Positions 23,558-31,914 of a stretch of 64,000 nt of DNA are shown here, in pieces. A program made the translations under genes and the position numbers. The stretch spans positions 1-64,000 of the forward strand of contig NZ_JAHYCB010000019.1 of the NCBI RefSeq assembly GCF_019430945.1, read 5' to 3'. Numbering within the stretch: position 1 is the first letter of the stretch; each line of letters begins with the position of its first letter. The notes under the pieces were generated by a model that did not search any database, had not been told where the DNA came from, and saw only the letters and a program-made list of their open reading frames with translations. Source of the stretch: Neorhizobium populisoli. GTDB lineage: Bacteria; Pseudomonadota; Alphaproteobacteria; Rhizobiales; Rhizobiaceae.

Positions 23558-26221
23558 ATGGCTGACAGTCTTTCGACATATCGGTCGAAGCGGGATTTCC
23601 AGAAAACCAAGGAACCGAGCGGAGAGGACGGCATCAAGCCATCCAGCCGGCTGCGCTTCGTCATTCAGAAACACGATGCGACCCGACTGCATTATGATCT
23701 GCGCCTGGAGATCAACGGCGTATTCAAAAGCTGGGCGGTGACGCGCGGCCCGTCTCTCGATCCGCATGACAAGCGGTTGGCCGTCGAAGTCGAGGATCAT
23801 CCGCTCGACTACGGCGATTTCGAAGGAACGATCCCGAAAGGCGAATATGGCGGCGGCACCGTCATGCTCTGGGATCGCGGCTACTGGGAACCGGAAGGAG
23901 CCAAGTCGCCGGAAGAGGCGCTAAAGAAGGGGGACTTCAAATTCGTACTGCACGGTAAGCGCCTGCATGGCAGCTTTGTCCTTGTGCGCATGCGGCATGA
24001 TCGCGATGGCGGCAAGCGCACGAACTGGCTGCTGATCAAACATCATGACGAGTTTTCGGTTGAGGAGAACGGGTCGTCAGTCCTGGAAGAAAACACCACT
24101 TCCGTTGCGTCAGGCCGCCCGATGGAAACCATAGCATCCGGCAAGGGCAGGAAGCCGAAGCCATTCATGTTACAGGGTGATGCGGCCGAGGCGGATGCCG
24201 TGTGGGACAGCAGTCACGGCCTTGCAGCCGAAGCGCGCAAGACGACAGCAAGGAATGACGGAACACGGGGTAAGAGGCCCGCAACCACCAAGCGCGCCAA
24301 GTCAGCTATGCCCGACTTCATCGCGCCCCAGCTTTGCGAAACCCTTTCACGCCCGCCGGCGGCCAAGGGGTGGATCCACGAAATCAAATTCGACGGTTAT
24401 CGGATCCAGATGCGGGTCGAGGATGGCGAGGTCACGCTGAAGACTCGCAAGGGCCTCGATTGGACCGCGAAATGGCCCGCGATCGCAGCAGCCGCCTCTT
24501 CCCTTCCCGACTGCATCATTGATGGCGAGATATGCGCACTTGACGAGAACGGCGCACCTGACTTTGCCGCCCTGCAAGCCGCACTCTCGGAGGGAAAGAC
24601 GGATGATCTGGTCTATTTCGCCTTTGATCTCCTCTTTGTCGGTGATGAAGATCTGCGTGACCATCCCCTGACGAAGCGGAAGGAACGGTTGACCTCGTTT
24701 CTGTCCGAAGCTGGCGAGGATCCGCTTCTTCGTTTTGTCGAGCATTTCGAGACCGGCGGTGATGCGGTCCTGAAGTCGGCTTGCCGGCTGTCGCTGGAAG
24801 GTATCGTATCCAAGCAGGCGGACGCGCCGTACCAGTCCGGGCGCACGGAGACGTGGGCGAAATCCAAATGCCGCGCCGGCCATGAAGTCGTGATCGGCGC
24901 TTATGCCACGACCAATGGCAGGTTCCGATCGCTGTTGGTTGGCGTCAATCGCGGCAGTCATTTTGTATATGTGGGCCGGGTCGGCACGGGATACGGCGCC
25001 AAGGTCGTCGAGACGCTCCTGCCAAAATTGCAGGAGATGGAAACCCCGAAGTCGCCGTTCACAGGCATTGGCGCTCCCAAGAAGTCTTCCGACATCGTCT
25101 GGCTCAAGCCTGAACTTGTTGCCGAGATCGAGTTCGCTGGCTGGACCACGGACGGCCAGGTCCGTCAGGCGTCGTTTAAGGGTTTGCGGGAAGACAAGCC
25201 GGCGGGGGAGGTCGAGGCCGAGACGCCAGCGTCCCCAGACGAAAATCAGGTACCCGATCCCGAAACCGCCAAGCCGGCGCACAAGCGATTTGGCAAAGGT
25301 GCGAAGGCAGAGGTGATGGGCGTGATGATCTCAAGCCCGGACAAGCCGTTGTGGCCGGACGCTGGCGACAAGAAGCCCGTCACGAAGGTCGATCTGGCTC
25401 GCTATCACGAAGCTGTTGGGTCCTGGCTGATCGAGCATATCAAGGGAAGGCCGTGCTCGATCATCCGCACGCCGGATGGTATCGGTGGCGAGCAGTTTTT
25501 TCAACGCCACGCCATGCCGGGGACGTCCAATCTCGTGGAACTCGTCACCGTCTTCGGCGACAAGAAGCCCTACCTGCAGATCGACCGGGTCGAAGGTCTA
25601 GCGGCGATTGCGCAGATCGGCGGCGTCGAGTTACACCCCTGGAATTGCGAGCCCAACCAGCCAGAAGTGCCAGGTCGTCTGGTATTCGATCTTGATCCAG
25701 GTCCGGACGTCGACTTCTCCACCGTCGTCGAAGCCGCGCGCGAAATTCGTGATCGCCTGGATGAGCTCGGCCTGATCAGCTTCTGCAAGACAACCGGCGG
25801 CAAAGGACTGCATGTCGTCACGCCTTTGGCGACACCGAAAGGCAAGAAACTGGGCTGGGACGAGGCAAAAGCCTTTGCACACGACGTCTGCCAAGAGATG
25901 GCTCGGGACAATCCGGACCTCTATCTGATCAAGATGGCCAAAAATCAGCGGGAGGGGCGCATTTTCCTGGATTACCTGCGTAATGACCGGATGGCGACGG
26001 CTGTCGCACCTCTGTCGCCCCGCGCCCGCCCAGGCGCAACAGTATCGATGCCGCTTAACTGGACGCAAGTCAAAGCCGGCCTCGATCCTAGTCGATTCAC
26101 TGTCAGGACAGTGCCGGACCTCTTGAAGAAAAGTACGGCGTGGGAGGACTACTGTGATGGCCAGCGGCCCCTCGAGCCGGCCATCAAGCGGCTTGCAAAA
26201 TCCCGGAAGGTCGCGGCGTGA
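23558..26221 (+). CDS. ligD: ATP-dependent DNA ligase D (PE-LIG-POL)
   Basis: An 887-residue non-homologous end-joining enzyme with all three activities in the usual rhizobial order. The first is a 3'-phosphoesterase domain (about residues 30-165, HYDLRLE, GDFEGTIPKGEYGGG). The second is an ATP-dependent ligase domain (about 250-560) with the adenylated Lys in EIKFDGYR (Lys about 277) and DGEICALDE. The third is a C-terminal primase-polymerase domain (about 585-880) with LVFDLDPGPDVDF metal ligands and KTTGGKGLHVV. It works with Ku to process and seal broken ends; two ku genes lie 3.6 kb downstream on the other strand. Confidence 0.98.
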   Translation: MADSLSTYRSKRDFQKTKEPSGEDGIKPSSRLRFVIQKHDATRLHYDLRLEINGVFKSWAVTRGPSLDPHDKRLAVEVEDHPLDYGDFEGTIPKGEYGGGTVMLWDRGYWEPEGAKSPEEALKKGDFKFVLHGKRLHGSFVLVRMRHDRDGGKRTNWLLIKHHDEFSVEENGSSVLEENTTSVASGRPMETIASGKGRKPKPFMLQGDAAEADAVWDSSHGLAAEARKTTARNDGTRGKRPATTKRAKSAMPDFIAPQLCETLSRPPAAKGWIHEIKFDGYRIQMRVEDGEVTLKTRKGLDWTAKWPAIAAAASSLPDCIIDGEICALDENGAPDFAALQAALSEGKTDDLVYFAFDLLFVGDEDLRDHPLTKRKERLTSFLSEAGEDPLLRFVEHFETGGDAVLKSACRLSLEGIVSKQADAPYQSGRTETWAKSKCRAGHEVVIGAYATTNGRFRSLLVGVNRGSHFVYVGRVGTGYGAKVVETLLPKLQEMETPKSPFTGIGAPKKSSDIVWLKPELVAEIEFAGWTTDGQVRQASFKGLREDKPAGEVEAETPASPDENQVPDPETAKPAHKRFGKGAKAEVMGVMISSPDKPLWPDAGDKKPVTKVDLARYHEAVGSWLIEHIKGRPCSIIRTPDGIGGEQFFQRHAMPGTSNLVELVTVFGDKKPYLQIDRVEGLAAIAQIGGVELHPWNCEPNQPEVPGRLVFDLDPGPDVDFSTVVEAAREIRDRLDELGLISFCKTTGGKGLHVVTPLATPKGKKLGWDEAKAFAHDVCQEMARDNPDLYLIKMAKNQREGRIFLDYLRNDRMATAVAPLSPRARPGATVSMPLNWTQVKAGLDPSRFTVRTVPDLLKKSTAWEDYCDGQRPLEPAIKRLAKSRKVAA

Positions 26222-26228
26222 TTCGACG

Positions 26229-26612
26229 TCACGGCCGATCCTCGTCGAACTGTTCAGCACCGTCTATAGCCACGAGCCAGGGTTCTCGGCGTCTTACCCA
26301 CAGCTCGTAGACCGGGACAAGATCCGCTGGCGCGTCACTCAGGCTTCCAAGTTTTATTTCGGCCTCTGTCTCATCATATGCGAACAAACGCGAGCCACAG
26401 GACGGACAGAATCTGCGGCCCTCGAAGACTGCCGTCTCACCGGCAGTGGTGAACTGATCGGCGGACCAGATTCCGAAATAGGTGAAAGCCGAACCGCTCT
26501 CAACGCGGCAGTCGGTACAGTGGCAAATGCCAATACGCATCGGCTCGCCTCGCACGGCGAACGAGACCCGACCACATCGGCATGAACCTTGACGTTCGCT
26601 CAATATCGCCAT
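26229..26612 (-). CDS. GFA-family zinc-binding protein
   Basis: A 127-residue protein of the glutathione-dependent formaldehyde-activating (GFA/CENP-V) family. Zinc ligands are visible as GSCRCG (about 10-15), CHCTDC (about 30-35) and CPSCGS (about 70-75). Family members bind glutathione adducts or related thiols, and the exact substrate is not predictable. The chosen ATG lies two bases after the stop of the upstream SDR gene, so the two are cotranscribed. Its 3' end faces ligD, eight bases away. Confidence 0.88.
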   Translation of the reverse strand: MAILSERQGSCRCGRVSFAVRGEPMRIGICHCTDCRVESGSAFTYFGIWSADQFTTAGETAVFEGRRFCPSCGSRLFAYDETEAEIKLGSLSDAPADLVPVYELWVRRREPWLVAIDGAEQFDEDRP

Positions 26613-26614
26613 CC

Positions 26615-27571
26615 TCAATACCCTCCGACGATCGGCAGGATCTCGCCGGTGATGTAGCTCGAGCATTGGGGTGAAGCGAGGAAGACGTAGGCTGGCGCGA
26701 TCTCCTCGGGTTGGGCCGGGCGCTTCATCGGCGTGCCGGAACCGAATTCGGCGACCTTCGCGGGCTCCTTGTCGCTTGGATTGAGCGGTGACCACACAGG
26801 GCCGGGGGCAACGCAGTTCACGCGAATGCCTTTCGGGATGAGCTGCGATGCGAGTGCCTTGGTGAAGGCGTGGATACCGCCCTTGGTCATCGAATAATCG
26901 AGCAACGTCTTTTCGCCGTCGAAACCGGTGACGGAACCGGTGTTGATGATCGCAGAGCCGTTCCTAAGATGCGGAACGGCGGCCCGTGCCATGTGGAAAT
27001 AGCCGTAGAGATTGGTCTTCAACGTCTCGTCGAAATGATCCTCGATCAAGTCGACGATGTCGTAGGTATGGACCTGGAACGCCGAATTGTTCACCAGGAC
27101 ATCAAGCTTTCCGAATTCATTGACAGTTTTTTCGACGGCGTCGCGGCAAAACGCGGACTCCTTGACATCGCCTTTAATCACCAGGCAGCGGCGACCTTCC
27201 TTCTCGACGGCGGCAGCCGTCGTCTCGGCGTCGGCATCCTCGTCAAGGTGGACGATCGCGATATCGGCGCCTTCCCGCGCGAACAACACCGCTACGGATC
27301 GTCCAATGCCACTATCGCCACCGGTGATCAGCGCTACCTTGTCCTTCAGCTTGGCCGAGCCGATGTAGAACGGCGCGTCATACATGGTCGCCGGCACCAA
27401 GGCGGCTTCGTCGCCGGGCTTGTCCTGATGCTGCTCCGGAAACGGCGGCTCGGGATATCGACGGGCACCGGCCTGCATCGCCCGCGGTTCGGGAGAGATT
27501 TCCTGCTGATCCGCTTCAGCCACCTGTTCCTGGATTTCGCGCTGCTTAGCTGCGGTAAATGCTGCGGTCAT
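26615..27571 (-). CDS. SDR-family oxidoreductase, general-stress type
   Basis: A 318-residue short-chain dehydrogenase with a long N-terminal extension (about 70 residues, PEPPFPEQHQDKPGDEAA...) typical of the YhdF/YhxC/Gsp39 group. The NAD(P)-binding motif TGGDSGIGR lies at about 84-92, NNSAF at about 165 replaces the usual NNAG, and the catalytic Ser (NTGSV) and YSMTK (Tyr and Lys at about 230) follow. It would reduce or oxidise small alcohols or aldehydes in the cytoplasm. It leads a two-gene operon with the GFA protein, and an EcfG-like promoter lies just upstream. Confidence 0.93.
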   Translation of the reverse strand: MTAAFTAAKQREIQEQVAEADQQEISPEPRAMQAGARRYPEPPFPEQHQDKPGDEAALVPATMYDAPFYIGSAKLKDKVALITGGDSGIGRSVAVLFAREGADIAIVHLDEDADAETTAAAVEKEGRRCLVIKGDVKESAFCRDAVEKTVNEFGKLDVLVNNSAFQVHTYDIVDLIEDHFDETLKTNLYGYFHMARAAVPHLRNGSAIINTGSVTGFDGEKTLLDYSMTKGGIHAFTKALASQLIPKGIRVNCVAPGPVWSPLNPSDKEPAKVAEFGSGTPMKRPAQPEEIAPAYVFLASPQCSSYITGEILPIVGGY

Positions 27572-27601
27572 CGTCCTGTCTCCATCTCAATACGTGATCC
27601 A

Positions 27602-27626
27602 AACGAACAAGAAGGGGATTGGTTCG
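27602..27626 (-). promoter_or_regulatory. EcfG-like promoter for the SDR-GFA operon
   Basis: On the minus strand CGAAC (27626-27622), 16 bases, then CGTT (27605-27602): one mismatch in the first base of the -35 box. It ends about 30 bases before the SDR start codon. Confidence 0.45.
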
Positions 27627-27745
27627 AGAGGTGGATACCTCGACGATCGACATGCGCTCGGGTCGCGGTGATGTTTGAAAGGAACCTGGCGACGTCAGCG
27701 GGCTTATTGTCTCAAACAAATCAGGGTTTTTCGAGAGGTTAGACG

Positions 27746-27979
27746 ATGGCCAGGGATCAATACGAGCGCATCCAGCAGCGGGCTTATGAGATTTGGGAAA
27801 ACGAAGGGCGCCCGGAAGGCGCGGCTGCCCGGCATTGGGATCAAGCCCAGGATGAAATTGCCGGCGACGACGAACACGAAACCCTTCGGGACTTGATCGA
27901 TGAAGATGACATAAAGGACGAGGAGCGTGCGGAGAGCGCTTCACTCGAGCCCGCTTCGGAAAATCCCGAGCGCCGCTGA
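27746..27979 (+). CDS. DUF2934 family protein
   Basis: A 77-residue protein with the DUF2934 signature YERIQQRAYEIWENEGRPEG...HWDQAQDEI at residues 5-37 and a long acidic tail. The family is small, cytoplasmic and frequent in rhizobial stress regulons, without a known activity. It is divergent from the SDR operon. A weak EcfG-like GGAAC is visible at about 27682, but its -10 partner has two mismatches. Confidence 0.82.
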   Translation: MARDQYERIQQRAYEIWENEGRPEGAAARHWDQAQDEIAGDDEHETLRDLIDEDDIKDEERAESASLEPASENPERR

Positions 27980-28028
27980 GAGAAACAGTATCCGTTGGAA
28001 TGAGACGAACGACATGCGTTTCAGCATC

Positions 28029-28547
28029 CTAGATGCCGCCGGTAGAGCCGTTTGTTCTTTTCTTGGAAACGAGGATCTCGGCCAAGCTTACCGGCTTCAG
28101 CCCGTGCGCATCGACACCGACATCAAATTGGCGAGGTGCAGGCTTTAGCCGGCCATGCGAGTGGCCGTGGAGATTGATCGATCCCTTGCCCATCTGGTTC
28201 CACGTCCGGAATGCGTAGTGGCATAGGATCAAATGATGGCCACCCTCCCGGAATTCAACATAGTGCTGGACGCTGGCCCATCCCTCGGATGCAGTTGTTG
28301 TCGCCGGATCGTTATTGCCGACGATCAGGTGTTTTCGACCAGCCAGCCTTCGAAGCAAGGCCGCGCAGTCGCCACCTTTTACCGACATGAAGTCGCCGAG
28401 ATGCCAGACATCGTCATTCTGCCCGACGACGGCGTTCCAGTTCTCGATGAGCGAAGCATCATGTGCCGCCATGTGCGGAAACGGACGACGGTCGATCCGC
28501 AGCACGCGAGGATCCCCGAAATGCGTGTCTGCGGTGAAGAAGATCAC
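28029..28547 (-). CDS. Calcineurin-like metallophosphoesterase
   Basis: A 172-residue phosphoesterase with the five family blocks: FTADTHFGD (residues 4-12), HLGDF (about 50), VGNNDP (about 77), CHYAF (about 108) and HGHSHG (about 127). It resembles small cytosolic phosphodiesterases of the YfcE/MJ0936 type. It lies six bases after the DUF2177 gene and probably shares its EcfG-like promoter. Confidence 0.9.
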   Translation of the reverse strand: MIFFTADTHFGDPRVLRIDRRPFPHMAAHDASLIENWNAVVGQNDDVWHLGDFMSVKGGDCAALLRRLAGRKHLIVGNNDPATTTASEGWASVQHYVEFREGGHHLILCHYAFRTWNQMGKGSINLHGHSHGRLKPAPRQFDVGVDAHGLKPVSLAEILVSKKRTNGSTGGI

Positions 28548-28553
28548 CGCCGG

Positions 28554-28955
28554 CTAACCAAACTGACGAGCCGCGGCGAAGCCGCATGCGCTCGCGGCAG
28601 ATGTCAGGAGCGTGCCCCAGACCAGGTCAACGATCGTCAGCGGAACCGGCCACCCCTTCAGGGTCGACAGGTTTGTCATATCGTACGAACCATAAGCTGC
28701 AAGGCCCAGTGTCGCCCCGTAGCCAATGCTAGTCCACACTGAGCCGGCCTCGATGCCGGGACGGACCGCGAGGATCACGATGGCGACCGCGAAGAAGAGA
28801 TAGAAGACAGCAGCGACCGCGAAATTCGGCGACGGCAGCATCAACTCACCAAGCTGTTCCTGATAAAAGTTCTTGGCAACGACACCAAGCCAGATTGCGT
28901 CGATAAGCAGAAATGAAATCAGCGTTCCGGCGTAGGCGATACCAAGCGTCTTCAT
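28554..28955 (-). CDS. DUF2177 membrane protein
   Basis: A 133-residue protein with four predicted transmembrane helices, starting MKTLGIAYAGTLISFLLIDAIWLGVV and containing the family motif GYGATLGLAAYGSYDMTNLSTLKGWP. DUF2177 proteins are inner-membrane proteins of unknown role, common in rhizobial stress operons. The longer frame to 29105 would put a charged leader before the first helix. It is followed by the metallophosphoesterase gene. Confidence 0.85.
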   Translation of the reverse strand: MKTLGIAYAGTLISFLLIDAIWLGVVAKNFYQEQLGELMLPSPNFAVAAVFYLFFAVAIVILAVRPGIEAGSVWTSIGYGATLGLAAYGSYDMTNLSTLKGWPVPLTIVDLVWGTLLTSAASACGFAAARQFG

Positions 28956-28988
28956 CCGTTGCGTCCTTTTGGATTTGCTCGCCGGGTG

Positions 28989-29013
28989 AACACAATTACC
29001 GCGGTCTTGTTCC
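28989..29013 (-). promoter_or_regulatory. EcfG-like promoter for DUF2177 and the metallophosphoesterase
   Basis: On the minus strand GGAAC (29013-29009), 16 bases, then TGTT (28992-28989): one mismatch in the -10 box. It lies 34 bases upstream of the DUF2177 start codon. Confidence 0.45.
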
Positions 29014-29089
29014 GCGCTCGCCTTTACGCGCGGGCAAGGAAGCTCAAGTTTATCCTTGCTGTACGCCTTCGTCGCCCTATTTAGATAAA

Positions 29090-29287
29090 ATGGAAAATGA
29101 AGCACTTAAGCCCAAGCTCACAAAAACCGAAAAGCTCGACGCGACGACCGATGCGGCTTACGAAATCATCGACAGGCAGATTTCGGAACGGGAGAAGAAA
29201 ACGGCTCTTCTAAAGCAGATGCGTCTGGCTCGGGATGCCGCGACAGTGGCTTCGACTTCGCTGCAGAGGCGTACGAGGGCGAACTGA
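29090..29287 (+). CDS. Small charged protein
   Basis: A 65-residue Lys/Thr/Glu-rich helical protein (MENEALKPKLTKTEKLDATTDAAYEIIDRQISERE...). No domain is known. The start is an ATG without a clear ribosome-binding site; the frame is open upstream to 28913, antisense to the DUF2177 leader. It resembles the small rhizobial proteins that follow stress promoters. Confidence 0.5.
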   Translation: MENEALKPKLTKTEKLDATTDAAYEIIDRQISEREKKTALLKQMRLARDAATVASTSLQRRTRAN

Positions 29288-29289
29288 CG

Positions 29290-29475
29290 CTACGAAAGTG
29301 TCTTGATCAGCTTCTCGGCCCTATCCAGGCACACGGCCGCACCTTCCACCACGGTCGACCGCGGTTGATTTTCCCTGAAATCAATAACCGCATTGCTTCC
29401 CGGCCCTGTAAGGACTGCAAAGTGGTCATTGGGACTATAGATTGAAATGCGGTAGCCGTTAAAGTCACGAACCAT
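29290..29475 (-). CDS. Hypothetical protein at the end of the ku operon
   Basis: A 61-residue protein (MVRDFNGYRISIYSPNDHFAVLTGPGSNAVIDF...) with mixed alpha/beta character. Its start overlaps the end of the upstream gene by 11 bases, which supports translational coupling in the ku operon. Function unknown. Confidence 0.5.
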   Translation of the reverse strand: MVRDFNGYRISIYSPNDHFAVLTGPGSNAVIDFRENQPRSTVVEGAAVCLDRAEKLIKTLS

Positions 29476-29797
29476 GCTGGGCAAGCCTGCCTCCCAGGCC
29501 GCTAGGCATTTTCATCGCTCGCGGTTGCGAGGACATCACGGCCGCCTCGGTGACCCATACCTTTCCATCGACATCCTCCCCCCTGGCGATCGCGGCTGCA
29601 GCCAGGTCGCGATAGAACTCCGCGTACCGGATCAGCCGTCGAAGAGTTTTCTCCGGAGGTGGCGCCGTAGCCTTGATCGCTTCGCATGTCACGATCACCA
29701 GCCAGACGGTCGAACCGTCAGTGACGGCAATCTGGCCGTTCTCGTGATAGAGGAATGGCGCTGGTTCGCAGAGCGTAATCTCGGTCTCGTCGATCAT
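29465..29797 (-). CDS. Hypothetical protein downstream of ku
   Basis: A 110-residue protein starting one base after the stop of the ku gene at 29799. It reads as a mixed alpha/beta protein (APFLYHENGQIAVTDGSTVWLVIVTCEAI) with a basic helical C-terminal half. No domain is recognised. Position suggests cotranscription with the two ku genes. Confidence 0.5.
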   Translation of the reverse strand: MIDETEITLCEPAPFLYHENGQIAVTDGSTVWLVIVTCEAIKATAPPPEKTLRRLIRYAEFYRDLAAAAIARGEDVDGKVWVTEAAVMSSQPRAMKMPSGLGGRLAQHGS

Positions 29798-29798
29798 C

Positions 29799-30614
29799 TC
29801 AGCCAGCCTTCCGGTTTTTCAGTTCAGCGGACACTGATTTGCGAAGCGCATCCATGATATTCACGACATTCGACTTCGGTTCCTCCGCTTCGGCCTTCTT
29901 GCCCTTGGCGGCCTTCCTGGGCTTCAACGCCTTTTTCTTTTCTGCGATCAGCTCGAGGAGGCTCTCCTGGATCGGATCGCTGACCATGTCCGGGGACCAG
30001 CGCTTCGTCTTCTGTTTGATGAGTTGCTGCACGAGCGGGACAAGGTCGGAATCGGCCTCGTCTTCGATATCCTCGAAGTAGTTTTCTTCCGGCCGCACCT
30101 CGTCTCCGAAACGGAGTGACCAGAGTACGATGCCTTCGGCCCTCGGTTCGAGAACCACCGCCTTCTCGCGACGCCCGATGACGAGCTTCGATATCCCGAC
30201 GACCTTGTCCGCCTTCATCGCGTCGCGGATCACCGCGAAGGCTTCATTACCGACGGCATCGTCGGGCATCAGATAGTGCGGCTTTTCCAGGTAGACCCAC
30301 TCGATGCTGTCGGCGGGCACGAACTTCTCGATGTCGATGGTCTTCACCGTATCGAGCGCGACGTTATCGAGGTCGTCTTCGGTGAGGATAACATAGTCGT
30401 TCTCGCCGCGTGCGTACCCCTTTGCTTCGTTCTCGTCCTTCACCGGTTTGCCCGTGACGGAGTCGATGTACTGGGAAACGACCCGGTTGCCGGTGTCCTT
30501 GTTGAGGGTGTGGAACCGGACCTTCTCCGATTCCGATGTCGCGGGGGTCATGTTCACCGGGCAGGTGACGAGGGATAGCTTGAGGTATCCCTTCCAGTAT
30601 GGACGCAGAGCCAT
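29799..30614 (-). CDS. ku: Ku protein (copy 1), non-homologous end joining
   Basis: A 271-residue bacterial Ku. The ring core spans about residues 1-200 (YWKGYLKLSLVTCPVNM, HTLNKDTGNRVVSQY, the YVILTEDDL segment, IEKFVPADSIEWVYLEKPHYLMP) and the Lys-rich C-terminal tail (KKKALKPRKAAKGKKAE) is typical. Ku binds double-strand ends as a dimer and recruits LigD. It follows the second ku gene by 13 bases in a four-gene operon with an EcfG-like promoter. Confidence 0.97.
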   Translation of the reverse strand: MALRPYWKGYLKLSLVTCPVNMTPATSESEKVRFHTLNKDTGNRVVSQYIDSVTGKPVKDENEAKGYARGENDYVILTEDDLDNVALDTVKTIDIEKFVPADSIEWVYLEKPHYLMPDDAVGNEAFAVIRDAMKADKVVGISKLVIGRREKAVVLEPRAEGIVLWSLRFGDEVRPEENYFEDIEDEADSDLVPLVQQLIKQKTKRWSPDMVSDPIQESLLELIAEKKKALKPRKAAKGKKAEAEEPKSNVVNIMDALRKSVSAELKNRKAG

Positions 30615-30627
30615 GGCAATCTTCTCC

Positions 30628-31533
30628 TCAAGCCGACTTGCGCTGCGGGGCCGCCTTCGAAGCGGCGGACTTCGCGGCAGCCCCGCGCGCGGCGCCCTGA
30701 CGGCCTGCGCCGGTGTTGGCGTTGGCCGCAGTGCGTTTCGGTTTATCGTTGGATGCCTTCGTCATGCCAGCGCTTTCCCTGAGGGCCGCCAGTAGGTCGT
30801 TGGGCTTGGACACCTCGACTTGTCTGCGCTTGGGCAGGGACTTGCCCTCGATCTTCGCCTTCACGAGTTCCTCGAGCGCGGCCTCGTAGCGATCATCGAA
30901 AGTGGCGGGATCGAAGTCGCCCTTCTTCGTTGAAATGATGTGCTTGGCGAGATCGAGCATCTCGCCCTCGATCTTGATCTTTGGCATTTCCTCGAATGCC
31001 TTCTTTGAAGAGCGGACTTCGTAGTCGTAGTTCAGGGTGGTAGCTATCAGGCCCTTGCCGTGCGGGCGGATAAGCACGGTCCGCATCCGCCGAAAGAGCA
31101 CCGTCCTGGCGATGGCTGCGACTTTCGACTTCCGCATGCCGTCCCGCAGGGCCGCAAAGGCTTCCGATCCGAGCTTGTCTGGGGTCAGGTAGTAGGGCTT
31201 GTCGAAATAGACGTCATCGACATCCGAGCATGGGATAAATGCTTCTATCTCAAGGGTCTTGTTGCTGTCAGGGATTGTCGCAGCGACCTCGTCAGGATCA
31301 ATGATGATGTACTGACCGGTTTCGATCTCAAAGCCTTTTGTCTGCTGTTCCTTCTCGACGAGTTCTTCGGTGCCGCTGTCGATGAACACTCGGTTGACCC
31401 GATTTCCAGTCGCCTTGTTGATGGTGTTGAAAGTGATACGCTCGGATGTCGATGCCGCCGTATAGAGAGCAACCCCTGCCGAGACCTCGCCGAACTTGAT
31501 GAACCCTTTCCATTGGGCGCGCATGCCTGCCAT
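30628..31533 (-). CDS. ku: Ku protein (copy 2), non-homologous end joining
   Basis: A 301-residue Ku, first gene of the operon. Its core is diverged from copy 1 (WKGFIKFGEVSAGVALY, NTINKATGNRVNRVFID, YIIIDPDEV, YFDKPYYLTPD), and its long Ala/Lys/Arg tail (about residues 255-301) would bind DNA or LigD. Rhizobia such as Sinorhizobium meliloti carry several ku genes, some in pairs that can form heterodimers. The ATG at 31533 is chosen because the conserved core begins at once; the frame stays open to 31620. The EcfG-like promoter at 31570-31595 precedes it. Confidence 0.96.
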   Translation of the reverse strand: MAGMRAQWKGFIKFGEVSAGVALYTAASTSERITFNTINKATGNRVNRVFIDSGTEELVEKEQQTKGFEIETGQYIIIDPDEVAATIPDSNKTLEIEAFIPCSDVDDVYFDKPYYLTPDKLGSEAFAALRDGMRKSKVAAIARTVLFRRMRTVLIRPHGKGLIATTLNYDYEVRSSKKAFEEMPKIKIEGEMLDLAKHIISTKKGDFDPATFDDRYEAALEELVKAKIEGKSLPKRRQVEVSKPNDLLAALRESAGMTKASNDKPKRTAANANTGAGRQGAARGAAAKSAASKAAPQRKSA

Positions 31534-31569
31534 CGAACTCTCCACAATCTGACGCAACTTTGGCGATTC

Positions 31570-31595
31570 AACCGAATCACCATGCGAATCGTTCC
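31570..31595 (-). promoter_or_regulatory. EcfG-like promoter for the ku operon
   Basis: On the minus strand GGAAC (31595-31591), 17 bases, then GGTT (31573-31570): a perfect -35 box and one mismatch in the -10 box, 37 bases before the ku start codon. Control of end joining by the general stress sigma factor RpoE2 has been described in S. meliloti, which fits. Confidence 0.5.
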
Positions 31596-31670
31596 GGCGT
31601 GAAAAGCGACTCTTTTTCAATGACTTGATTCAATTATGCGCTGCAACCTGAAGAGTCAGATCAAGCCGCT

Positions 31671-31696
31671 GGAATCGATGCATCTTTTCGCACGTT
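31671..31696 (+). promoter_or_regulatory. EcfG-like promoter for the small protein and ExoIII pair
   Basis: GGAAT (31671-31675), 17 bases, then CGTT (31693-31696): one mismatch in the -35 box. It lies 39 bases before the ATG at 31735 and is back to back with the ku operon promoter. Confidence 0.4.
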
Positions 31697-31734
31697 TGCG
31701 AGTTATCAAGAGACCGCAACCGAAGGAGGACCCC

Positions 31735-31914
31735 ATGACCAAACGTGAACTCATCGATACCGGAAACGACAAGCGCTACGTCCGCCGCGACGAAGAGGGA
31801 AAGTTCAAGGAGTCCGTCGATGTCGGCAGATCCCTGTCGGCCGACAAGCGTCACGATGCCAAGCATGATGCCAAGCCCGGCGAGGGCGATAAGGGCGACC
31901 ACAAGTCCAAGTGA
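31735..31914 (+). CDS. Small hydrophilic conserved protein
   Basis: A 59-residue, highly charged protein (MTKRELIDTGNDKRYVRRDEEGKFKESVDVGRSLSADKR...) with a Lys/His/Asp-rich disordered tail. A strong AGGAGG precedes the ATG. I recall near-identical small proteins in rhizobia beside stress genes; function unknown. Its TGA overlaps the GTG start of the ExoIII gene in a GTGA arrangement, so the two are translationally coupled. Confidence 0.7.
   Translation: MTKRELIDTGNDKRYVRRDEEGKFKESVDVGRSLSADKRHDAKHDAKPGEGDKGDHKSK

Noticed and set aside
24347..25282. 311-codon minus-strand open frame
   Set aside because: Shadow of the ligD ligase domain.
27682..27706. Possible EcfG promoter for the DUF2934 gene
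   Set aside because: GGAAC is present but the -10 partner (GCTT) has two mismatches, weaker than the other sites listed.
26870..27742. 290-codon plus-strand open frame
   Set aside because: Shadow of the SDR oxidoreductase gene.
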